8,133 nt of DNA from assembly GCA_028715665.1 (NCBI GenBank), contig JAQURI010000003.1, positions 19,652 through 27,784 on the forward strand. Reading direction: 5' to 3'. A model generated the notes under the pieces. That model was not told the DNA's origin. It searched no databases and was given only the letters and a program-made list of their open reading frames with translations. Shown here piece after piece: positions 1 to 5,353 of this stretch. Positions within the stretch are counted from its first letter, which is position 1. The number at the start of each line of letters is the position of its first letter. Made by a program: the position numbers and the translations under genes. Source of the stretch: Candidatus Ratteibacteria bacterium (GTDB lineage: Bacteria; CAIJMQ01).

Positions 1-1
1 A

Positions 2-178
2 TTGCAAAAATATAAAAAAATATGTAATTATCTTAACAAGCCGATGGGTTTTCATGTTGTTCAACCAGATTCGAAATTAGTAAATGATTATAAGCTTAAA
101 GGCTATACTTTCCTGGCAGTTGGATTAGATACTTTATATTTAGGAACCAAATGCAGGGAAGTATTAAGTGAAATTTAG
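2..178 (+). CDS. HpcH/HpaI-type aldolase, C-terminal end (5' truncated by window edge)
   Basis: The last 58 codons of a gene that begins left of the window; it ends at TAG 176-178. The visible tail reads PMGFHVVQPDSK, then a stretch ending GYTFLAVGLDTLYLG. This resembles the end of HpcH/HpaI-family (2,4-dihydroxyhept-2-enedioate aldolase type) class II aldolases, where a G-[IF]-H-V-V segment and an 'F.A.G.D..%L' strand close the TIM barrel. Family members are metal-dependent and join pyruvate, or a close analogue, to an aldehyde, giving 2-keto-4-hydroxy acids. The metal and catalytic residues lie in the missing part, so activity cannot be judged. Only 31 bases separate it from the cytidylyltransferase gene, so the two are probably co-transcribed, and its product may be what that enzyme activates. 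The family call rests on a short tail and is moderately sure. Confidence 0.66.
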   Translation: MQKYKKICNYLNKPMGFHVVQPDSKLVNDYKLKGYTFLAVGLDTLYLGTKCREVLSEI

Positions 179-197
179 GAATAGGTAAAAAAATATT

Positions 198-212
198 AAA
201 GGAGTGCTGATG
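198..212 (+). promoter_or_regulatory. Ribosome binding site fixing the cytidylyltransferase start
   Basis: AAAGGAG at 198-204 lies 5 bases before ATG 210-212. A GTG at 204-206 is in frame but overlaps the Shine-Dalgarno sequence itself, so ATG 210 is the better start and the protein begins MNIIGIIPAR. Confidence 0.8.
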
Positions 213-1004
213 AATATTATCGGAATAATTCCTGCAAGGATGGCTTCATCAAGGTTTCCAGGAAAACCAATGGCTGATATTAACGGGATTCCTATGATTG
301 GACATGTTTATTTAAGAAGTAAAATGAATAAAACATTAAATGAAGTATATGTTGCTACCTGTGATAATCAAATTAAAGATTATATCGAATTGATAGGCGG
401 TAAGGCAATTATGACAGCCAGCACACATGAAAGGGCATCGGATCGAACGGCTGAAGCAATGCTTAAGGTTGAAAAAAATGCAGGTAAGAAAATAGATATT
501 GTCGTAATGATTCAAGGTGATGAACCTATGATATATCCCGAGATGATAGATGAAGCTATTGCTCCAATGATGGATCAAGAGGATATTTTAGTAACAAATC
601 TAATGGCGGCTATGAAGACAAAAGAAGAATATGAAGATATAAATGAAGTAAAAGTAGTTGTGGATAAAAATAATTTTGCACTATATTTTTCCAGAGAGTC
701 AATTCCTTCAAGTAAAAAGGGTGCAATTAATGTTAGAATGTTAAAACAGGTATGCATCATTCCATTTAAGAGGGATTTTCTTATTAAATTTAATTCGTGG
801 GAGCAAACACCGCTTGAAATTATAGAATCTATAGATATGCTACGTGTCCTGGAATATGGCAATAGGGTAAAAATGGTTTTTACCGAATACGATACATATA
901 GTGTTGATACAAAAGAGGACCTGGAAAAGGTTGCAAAAAAAATGAATGATGATGAATTATTTAAAGAGTACAGAAAAGAAATAAAAGGTGCTGAAAAAAC
1001 ATGA
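210..1004 (+). CDS. KdsB-like cytidylyltransferase (CMP-ulosonate synthetase family)
   Basis: 264 aa, close to the usual 240-260 aa of KdsB. Family members transfer CMP from CTP to a 2-keto-3-deoxy sugar acid such as Kdo, releasing pyrophosphate, in the cytoplasm. Motifs seen: the nucleotide-binding loop IIPARMASSRFPGKP at residues 6-20, QGDEP at 102-106 (metal and nucleotide region), YFSRESIP at 159-166, LRVLEYG at 211-217 and SVDTKEDL at 231-238, the counterpart of KdsB 'GVDTPEDL'. Two sites differ from true KdsB: the usual 'HxSGTDR' substrate loop is THERASDR at 72-79, and the 'GIYAYRR' region is VCIIPFKRD at 181-189. The fold and CTP chemistry are well supported. The sugar acid is probably not ordinary Kdo. 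It sits just after an aldolase gene, and its stop overlaps the methyltransferase start (ATGA at 1001-1004), suggesting translational coupling. Confidence 0.86.
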   Translation: MNIIGIIPARMASSRFPGKPMADINGIPMIGHVYLRSKMNKTLNEVYVATCDNQIKDYIELIGGKAIMTASTHERASDRTAEAMLKVEKNAGKKIDIVVMIQGDEPMIYPEMIDEAIAPMMDQEDILVTNLMAAMKTKEEYEDINEVKVVVDKNNFALYFSRESIPSSKKGAINVRMLKQVCIIPFKRDFLIKFNSWEQTPLEIIESIDMLRVLEYGNRVKMVFTEYDTYSVDTKEDLEKVAKKMNDDELFKEYRKEIKGAEKT

Positions 1005-1978
1005 AAGAAGAGGATATAAGAAATAGAGAAGCTTTTAACCGTTATTTAGAGCTGGTAAGTAAGGATGTAGACAATTACTTTTGTGTAGATAATTTTATTA
1101 AAATAAATTGTCCGGCATGCGATGGAGAAAAATTTACAGAGGCTTTCACAAAAGGTATATTTACATATGTTCTTTGCAGCAAATGCGGAACGTTATTTGT
1201 AAATCCAAGGCCGCCATTTAAAATCCTAAATAAATTTTATTCTGAATCACCCTCTACTAAATATTGGATTGAATATTTTTTTAAACCGGTTATGGAAGCA
1301 CGAAGGGATAAAATATTCAGACCAAGAGCTGGACAGATATCTAAGAAATTTCCGGAATTTAAAAATAGTAAGATTGGTGATATAGGAGCGGGATTTGGAT
1401 TATTTCTAGAAGAATTAAGGAAAATTTGGGATAATGCAGAGTATGTTGCAATAGAACCTTCAATAGAAATGGTAAAAATTTGTCTCGGTAAAGGATTTAA
1501 AGTTATACAGGATATGTTAGAAGATATAAATGGGCGGGATGAAGAATTTGATTTATTAACATCGTTTGAATTATTTGAACATTTGTATAATCCAGGCAAT
1601 TTTTTAAAAAAAGTTAACAAATTATTAAAAAAAGATGGATATTTTCTAATGACAACGTTAAATGTTCAAGGATTTGATATACAATTGCTCTGGGAGAAGT
1701 CAAAAAGTGTTTCACCTCCTCATCATTTAAATTTTTTCAATCCTGATTCTATTAAATATTTGATGGAAAAAAATAATTTTAAGGTGATCAGTATAGAAAC
1801 ACCGGGAAAATTAGATTGGAACATTTTTGAAGGAATGGTTAAAAATGAAAATGTTAAAACAGATAGATTCTGGCAACTCGTAATCGAGAAGGATGAGGAA
1901 GTAAAAAATCAATTTCAGCAATGGCTGGTAAAAAATAATTTATCATCTCATATGATGGTGATAGCAAAAAAACTTTAG
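1001..1978 (+). CDS. Class I SAM-dependent methyltransferase with N-terminal zinc ribbon
   Basis: 325 aa, predicted cytoplasmic. An N-terminal four-cysteine knuckle (CPAC at 37-40, CSKC at 59-62, followed by NPRPP) probably binds zinc. A Rossmann methyltransferase follows: SAM loop DIGAGFG at 127-133, acidic strand-2 end IEP at 151-153, post-motif FELFEHL at 189-195, then DGYFLMTTL around 212-220. HHLNFF at 241-246 is typical of the Methyltransf_23-like group. Proteins built this way are common in surface-polysaccharide and natural-product clusters and may methylate a sugar or a lipid-linked glycan; O-, C- or N-transfer cannot be told from sequence. It starts at ATG 1001, overlapping the upstream stop by four bases, with AAAGGTG at 984-990 as ribosome site. 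The methyltransferase call is firm; the acceptor is unknown. Confidence 0.86.
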   Translation: MKEEDIRNREAFNRYLELVSKDVDNYFCVDNFIKINCPACDGEKFTEAFTKGIFTYVLCSKCGTLFVNPRPPFKILNKFYSESPSTKYWIEYFFKPVMEARRDKIFRPRAGQISKKFPEFKNSKIGDIGAGFGLFLEELRKIWDNAEYVAIEPSIEMVKICLGKGFKVIQDMLEDINGRDEEFDLLTSFELFEHLYNPGNFLKKVNKLLKKDGYFLMTTLNVQGFDIQLLWEKSKSVSPPHHLNFFNPDSIKYLMEKNNFKVISIETPGKLDWNIFEGMVKNENVKTDRFWQLVIEKDEEVKNQFQQWLVKNNLSSHMMVIAKKL

Positions 1979-1995
1979 TAGAAGGAATTAACATT

Positions 1996-2937
1996 GTGAA
2001 AATATTAATAGCTGTTCACCCTTTTTTGTTGGATATCCCGGAAATCAAAAATATCGATTTTATTAATAATCCCTGGGGGCGAAAACCCTCTGCGGACGAT
2101 CTAGAAAAAGAGTTAGTGACAGGTAAATATGATGGATTGATAGTTGGGACAACCGAGGTGAAAAAATCAATTGTTGAAAAGGTAAATTCTCTAAAGGTTA
2201 TATCGAGAGTGGGAGTAGGCGTAGATAATGTTGATGTAGAATTTTTTAAGAAACATGGTGTTTTAACAACAAATACGCCGTTTGGATTGACAAATTCAGC
2301 AGCAGAAATGGCTGTAGCTTTGATATTGGCTGGTATGAGACGGTTAGTAAATTATAATAATATGGTTAAAAATAATAAAAGATGGGATCGTAAAATTGGT
2401 TTAAGCCTGGCTGATGCTACTATTGGAATTGTTGGATATGGAAATATAGGAAAAAGAGTTGCATTTTTGTTAAAAGCTTTTGATGGAAATATCATATTAA
2501 GTGATGCTAAGCCTGATTTTATTACTGCACAAGCGATGGGCTTAAAATTTGTTGGCAAAAAAGAATTATTGGAAAAATCAGATATTATTACATTGCATGT
2601 ACCGCTGGATGAAAGTTCAATAGATTGGCTTTCTTTTGAGGAATTGAAGAATTTAAAGAAGCCGGTAGTAATTGTAAATACAGCACGTGGCGGTATAGTA
2701 AATGAACAGGCAATCTATGAATATTTAAAAAACCACAATGATAGCTATTATTGTTGCGATGTGTATGTTAGTGAGCCGTATAATGGAAAATTAATAGAAT
2801 TGGAAAATGTATTATTAACGCCGCATATTAGTACATGTACTCTGAGTTCAAGGCGACAGGCGGAGCAATTAGCAATTGAAAATTGTTTAAAGATTTTATC
2901 AGGAAAATCATGTAATAATATTGTTAAAAATAATTAG
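1996..2937 (+). CDS. D-isomer-specific 2-hydroxyacid dehydrogenase (phosphoglycerate dehydrogenase-like)
   Basis: 313 aa, NAD-dependent and cytoplasmic. The NAD motif GYGNIG is at 147-152, and D170, 18 residues after it, suits NAD rather than NADP. The catalytic triad is visible: Arg231 in NTARGG, Glu260 in VSEPY and His277 in TPHIST. The substrate-domain element VGVGVDNVD is at 72-80 and NTPFGLTNSAAE at 93-104, both close to SerA-type enzymes. There is no C-terminal ACT or other regulatory domain, so this is the short form. In cell-surface clusters such enzymes may oxidise 3-phosphoglycerate or another 2-hydroxyacid to feed precursor synthesis; here the product could supply the upstream aldolase (inference). 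It starts at GTG 1996, nine bases after GAAGGA (1981-1986), 17 bases past the methyltransferase stop. Confidence 0.86.
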   Translation: MKILIAVHPFLLDIPEIKNIDFINNPWGRKPSADDLEKELVTGKYDGLIVGTTEVKKSIVEKVNSLKVISRVGVGVDNVDVEFFKKHGVLTTNTPFGLTNSAAEMAVALILAGMRRLVNYNNMVKNNKRWDRKIGLSLADATIGIVGYGNIGKRVAFLLKAFDGNIILSDAKPDFITAQAMGLKFVGKKELLEKSDIITLHVPLDESSIDWLSFEELKNLKKPVVIVNTARGGIVNEQAIYEYLKNHNDSYYCCDVYVSEPYNGKLIELENVLLTPHISTCTLSSRRQAEQLAIENCLKILSGKSCNNIVKNN

Positions 2938-2964
2938 TTATTTGGATAAGAATTATAGTATTAT

Positions 2965-2992
2965 TTGTCATAATAATATTTCTAAATAAAAT
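2965..2992 (+). promoter_or_regulatory. Possible sigma-70-type promoter before the HAD gene
   Basis: TTGTCA at 2965-2970 and TAAAAT at 2987-2992 each match the consensus at five of six positions, with a 16-base spacer. Transcription would begin near 3000, inside the reading frame opened by TTG 2992. In this AT-rich spacer a chance match is quite possible. If real, it gives an internal promoter for the HAD and epimerase genes and makes TTG 2992 unusable on that transcript. Confidence 0.35.
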
Positions 2993-3687
2993 TGATTATA
3001 GATGGGAAGGAATCAAAAATATTAATAGTAAAAGCCTTATTATTTGATTTCGATGGTGTTATCTTAGAATCGGCAGATATTAAAACAGCTGCTTATCGGA
3101 AATTGCTGGAAGAAAAGCACCCTCCTGACAAAGTAGATAATTTTATGGATTATCATGCTGTCAATGTAGGAATATCCAGATATGTAAAAATTCAGTATTT
3201 TTATGAAAAAATTTTAGGTATCAGATTAACCGAAGTAAAAAAGAAAGAACTATTGGATAAATTTTCAAAGATTGTTTTTAATGAAATATTGCAGGCATCT
3301 TTTGTTGAAGGAATGCCCGGATTTTTGGAAGAAAATTATAAAAAACTTCCTTTATTTGTTGTTACGGGAACACCCACTGAAGAAATTAATTTAATAATTA
3401 AAAAAAGGAAATTAAATATTTATTTTAAAGAAATACACGGTTCCCCTTCTAGTAAAGGAGAAATTATAAAAGATTTATTAAGCAGGTATAGATGGAATCC
3501 AGGGGAAGTTATTTTTTTCGGAGATGCAGAGTCTGATATGCGGGCGGCAGCTGAAACAAGTGTTGTATTTATTGCAAGAGTAGATGAGAATTCCAAAGCT
3601 CTTGAAAATTGTAAATACAAGATTAGAGATTTTCATGGATTTAAATTAGAGAATTTATCTAATTGGAATCGGGGTGATAAAGTTTGA
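2992..3687 (+). CDS. HAD-superfamily hydrolase, probable sugar or small-molecule phosphatase
   Basis: 231 aa from TTG 2992. HAD motifs in order: I, FDFDGVI at 18-24 with nucleophile Asp19 and acid/base Asp21; II, VVTGT at 123-127 (Thr125); III, Lys155 in SPSSKGE; IV, FFGDAESD at 175-182. A helical cap lies between motifs I and II, as in subfamily I (beta-phosphoglucomutase/phosphoglycolate phosphatase type). Family members hydrolyse or shift phosphate on small metabolites; in this operon a sugar-acid or hydroxypyruvate phosphate is plausible (inference). The start is doubtful. TTG 2992 has no ribosome site and adds about 9 residues before the usual 'xxKALLFDFDG' beginning. AAGGA at 3007-3011 would instead serve ATA 3019, giving 222 aa. 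The 3' end overlaps the epimerase start (TTGA). Confidence 0.83.
   Translation: MIIDGKESKILIVKALLFDFDGVILESADIKTAAYRKLLEEKHPPDKVDNFMDYHAVNVGISRYVKIQYFYEKILGIRLTEVKKKELLDKFSKIVFNEILQASFVEGMPGFLEENYKKLPLFVVTGTPTEEINLIIKKRKLNIYFKEIHGSPSSKGEIIKDLLSRYRWNPGEVIFFGDAESDMRAAAETSVVFIARVDENSKALENCKYKIRDFHGFKLENLSNWNRGDKV
3007..3021 (+). promoter_or_regulatory. Ribosome binding site facing a possible ATA start (HAD gene)
   Basis: GGGAAGGAA spans 3004-3012. Its AAGGA core (3007-3011) is seven bases before ATA 3019-3021, which is in frame and would give a protein starting (M)LIVKALLFDFDGV, a typical HAD beginning. No ATG, GTG or TTG lies in frame at usable distance downstream of this site. The alternative is TTG 2992, which lacks a ribosome site. 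Confidence 0.4.
3671..3686 (+). promoter_or_regulatory. Ribosome binding site for the TTG start of the epimerase gene
   Basis: GGGGTGAT at 3671-3678 matches most of the GGAGGTGAT anti-16S complement and lies 5-6 bases before TTG 3684-3686. The next residues KAIVFGGSGFLGSH are the expected SDR N-terminus, so TTG is a convincing start. Confidence 0.7.
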
Positions 3688-4565
3688 AGGCAATAGTATT
3701 TGGGGGTTCTGGTTTTTTAGGAAGTCATATAGCAGATGAATTATTAAAACAGGGATATGAAACAATAATTTATGATAAAACTCCATCAGCATATTTAATA
3801 GATGGACAGAGAATGATAGTTGGGGATATTCTAGATATTAAAAATGTTGAAAAGGCAGTTAAAGATTGTGATTATGTATATAACTTTGCTGGAATTGCAG
3901 ATCTGGATGAAGCAAGGGAAAAACCATTAGAAACAGTAAATTTAAATATATTAGGTAATATCAATATATTAGAAGCGTCAGTCAAATCAAATGTAAAACG
4001 TTTTATCTATGCGAGTTCAATTTATGTATATAGCCAGAAGGGTGGATTCTATCGCTGCAGCAAACAGGCTTCTGAGATATATATAGAAGAATACAGTAAA
4101 TATTATGGATTGGAATATACAATTCTACGGTATGGATCAATTTATGGTCCCAGAGCTGATAAAAGAAATCCTATATATCGATATTTAAGACAAGCACTTG
4201 AAGGGGAAAAAATTAAATGCAGTAATCCGGAAGAGACAAGAGAATATATTCATGTAAGGGATGCGGCCAAGTTGAGTGTTGAAATTTTGAATGATAAATT
4301 TGCCAACAGACATATAATTTTATCAGGTCATTATAAGATGAAGGTAAAGGAGATGATGCTGATAATTAAAGAAATTATGAATAATAATATAGAAGTTGAT
4401 TTTATTGACAGTAAAAGATCTGATGGACACTACAATTATACGCCATATTCTTATTCGCCTAAAATTGGAGATAAGTTATTAAACGACTGTTATGTTGATA
4501 TTGGTCAGGGGATACTGGAATGTCTGGAAGAAATAAATAGAAATATACCTAAAAGAAAGAAATGA
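3684..4565 (+). CDS. NAD-dependent epimerase/dehydratase (extended SDR)
   Basis: 293 aa, cytoplasmic. The N-terminal nucleotide motif FGGSGFLGSH (6-15, GxxGxxG) is followed by GDILD at 47-51 and YNFAGIAD at 66-73. The catalytic set is complete: Ser111/Ser112 in YASSIYVYS, then Tyr123 and Lys127 in FYRCSK (YxxxK). RYGSIYGPR at 149-157 and REYIHVRDAAK near 205-215 are hallmarks of nucleotide-sugar 4-epimerases and dehydratases of the GalE/RmlB group. At 293 aa it is somewhat shorter than GalE (about 340 aa). The substrate is probably a nucleotide-activated sugar; whether it epimerises, dehydrates or reduces cannot be decided. Its TTG start overlaps the HAD stop by three bases, so the two are likely translated together. 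It is the last gene of the plus-strand run and faces the acetyltransferase gene across 38 bases. Confidence 0.86.
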   Translation: MKAIVFGGSGFLGSHIADELLKQGYETIIYDKTPSAYLIDGQRMIVGDILDIKNVEKAVKDCDYVYNFAGIADLDEAREKPLETVNLNILGNINILEASVKSNVKRFIYASSIYVYSQKGGFYRCSKQASEIYIEEYSKYYGLEYTILRYGSIYGPRADKRNPIYRYLRQALEGEKIKCSNPEETREYIHVRDAAKLSVEILNDKFANRHIILSGHYKMKVKEMMLIIKEIMNNNIEVDFIDSKRSDGHYNYTPYSYSPKIGDKLLNDCYVDIGQGILECLEEINRNIPKRKK

Positions 4566-4573
4566 TTGCATAC

Positions 4574-4584
4574 ACTGCTTATCT
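4574..4584. repeat. 11-bp direct repeat, left copy
   Basis: ACTGCTTATCT lies between the convergent epimerase and acetyltransferase stops. The same 11 bases recur in the same orientation at 5307-5317, so the copies bracket the acetyltransferase gene. Chance 11-mer repeats are expected in a window of this size and composition, so significance is low. Confidence 0.4.
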
Positions 4585-4603
4585 ATAAACATTTTATTGT
4601 GAC

Positions 4604-5185
4604 TTAAATACGTTTTTTGATAACTTTTGCCGGCACCCCTACACAAATAGAATATTCTGGTATATTTTTTGTTACTACAGCACCCGCACCTATAATAGAG
4701 CCTTTTCCTATGCATACATCTGGCACGATTGTTGCATTTGCACCAATCCAAACATCGTCACAAATTACAATCTTTCCACCCGAATGACCTTGAAATTTCA
4801 TGGGAATGAATAAATCTTTAAAGTTATGATTACTTGCACGGAAAACTACATTAGGGCCAATCATAACATTTTTACCTATTGTTATGGATCCGTTTTCTGA
4901 TGCATCAATTAGAGTATTGATATTAATACTGGCACCATCATCAATTTTTATTGAGCCATTTCCATTAGCATCTAAATTTACCCTGCTTAGAATGCTGATA
5001 TTTTCCCCAATATATATATTTTTTGGATTTAAAATGGTACAGTCAATGCCTAAATCAAATTTTCCTGCTTTACCAAGTTTTGTTTTCCAGTAATTCCTTC
5101 TAATGGCATTGCCTATTTTGCCGGGAACATTATTAATAAAAAGTGATTCTATCCAGATTAGTAGTTCTTTTTTTAATTTTCTCAA
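4604..5185 (-). CDS. Hexapeptide-repeat O-acetyltransferase (maltose/galactoside acetyltransferase-like)
   Basis: 193 aa from TTG 5185. A short basic, hydrophobic N-terminal helix (about 1-35) precedes a left-handed parallel beta-helix: IYIGEN at 57-62, ITIGKNVMIGPNVVF at 101-115, then VWIGANATIVPDVCIGKGSI at 145-164. RASNHNF at 116-122 places His120 as the expected catalytic base, and VGVPAKVIKK at 182-191 is the common family ending. Such trimeric enzymes move an acetyl group from acetyl-CoA to a sugar hydroxyl, here probably a surface-glycan residue. The start is uncertain. TTG 5185 is 22 bases from the GGAG at 5211-5208; ATT 5200-5198 lies seven bases from it and would add five residues (198 aa). 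The gene runs opposite to the epimerase gene and follows the radical SAM gene after about 170 bases. No clear terminator is visible in the 38-base convergent gap. Confidence 0.88.
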   Translation of the reverse strand: MRKLKKELLIWIESLFINNVPGKIGNAIRRNYWKTKLGKAGKFDLGIDCTILNPKNIYIGENISILSRVNLDANGNGSIKIDDGASININTLIDASENGSITIGKNVMIGPNVVFRASNHNFKDLFIPMKFQGHSGGKIVICDDVWIGANATIVPDVCIGKGSIIGAGAVVTKNIPEYSICVGVPAKVIKKRI

Positions 5186-5197
5186 TATTTTAATAAG

Positions 5198-5216
5198 AAT
5201 TATTCTTCTCCTTCTT
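5198..5216 (-). promoter_or_regulatory. Ribosome binding site facing a possible ATT start (acetyltransferase gene)
   Basis: On the minus strand AAGAAGGAG (5216-5208) is a strong Shine-Dalgarno sequence. The in-frame codon at ideal distance is ATT 5200-5198, with ATA 5203-5201 just before it. The first canonical in-frame start, TTG 5185, is too far away for this site. Confidence 0.45.
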
Positions 5217-5228
5217 AAAGCAATTAAA

Positions 5229-5257
5229 ATTATAAATTATCTTTTTGCTTTGTTTAA
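5229..5257 (-). promoter_or_regulatory. Weak candidate promoter for the acetyltransferase gene
   Basis: A perfect -10 TATAAT (5234-5229) lies 17 bases from a poor -35 TTAAAC (5257-5252). Transcription would begin near 5222, just ahead of the ribosome site at 5216-5208. AT-rich DNA gives such matches by chance. Confidence 0.3.
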
Positions 5258-5268
5258 AGTATAGCAAA
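5244..5268. repeat. Inverted repeat overlapping the candidate promoter
   Basis: TTTGCT at 5244-5249 is mirrored by AGCAAA at 5263-5268, with the palindrome TTTAAA (5253-5258) inside the 13-base centre. It covers the candidate -35 element, so it could be an operator. The arms are only six bases. Confidence 0.28.
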
Positions 5269-5306
5269 TTGAATTTACAATTCTAAAAATTCCCCATAAT
5301 TATTTT

Positions 5307-5317
5307 ACTGCTTATCT
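5307..5317. repeat. 11-bp direct repeat, right copy
   Basis: Second copy of ACTGCTTATCT, in the gap between the radical SAM stop and the acetyltransferase start, 733 bp from the copy at 4574-4584 and in the same orientation. Confidence 0.4.
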
Positions 5318-5353
5318 TTGTGAAAGCAACAATCTAAGAGTAAGAATTGATTA

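Noticed and set aside
204..209. GTG 204 as start of the cytidylyltransferase
   Set aside because: It overlaps the Shine-Dalgarno AAAGGAG; ATG 210 has proper spacing and gives the usual N-terminus.
1237..1620. 127-codon minus-strand frame inside the methyltransferase gene
   Set aside because: Lies opposite a well-supported gene with all SAM motifs; the composition is that of an antisense shadow.
4566..4603. Bidirectional terminator between the convergent genes
   Set aside because: Only a 3-bp GCA/TGC pairing can be drawn and no T run follows a stem, so no terminator can be supported.
4479..4751. Minus-strand frame spanning the convergent gene ends
   Set aside because: Overlaps both the epimerase 3' end and the acetyltransferase in another frame; cysteine- and arginine-rich and without domain features.
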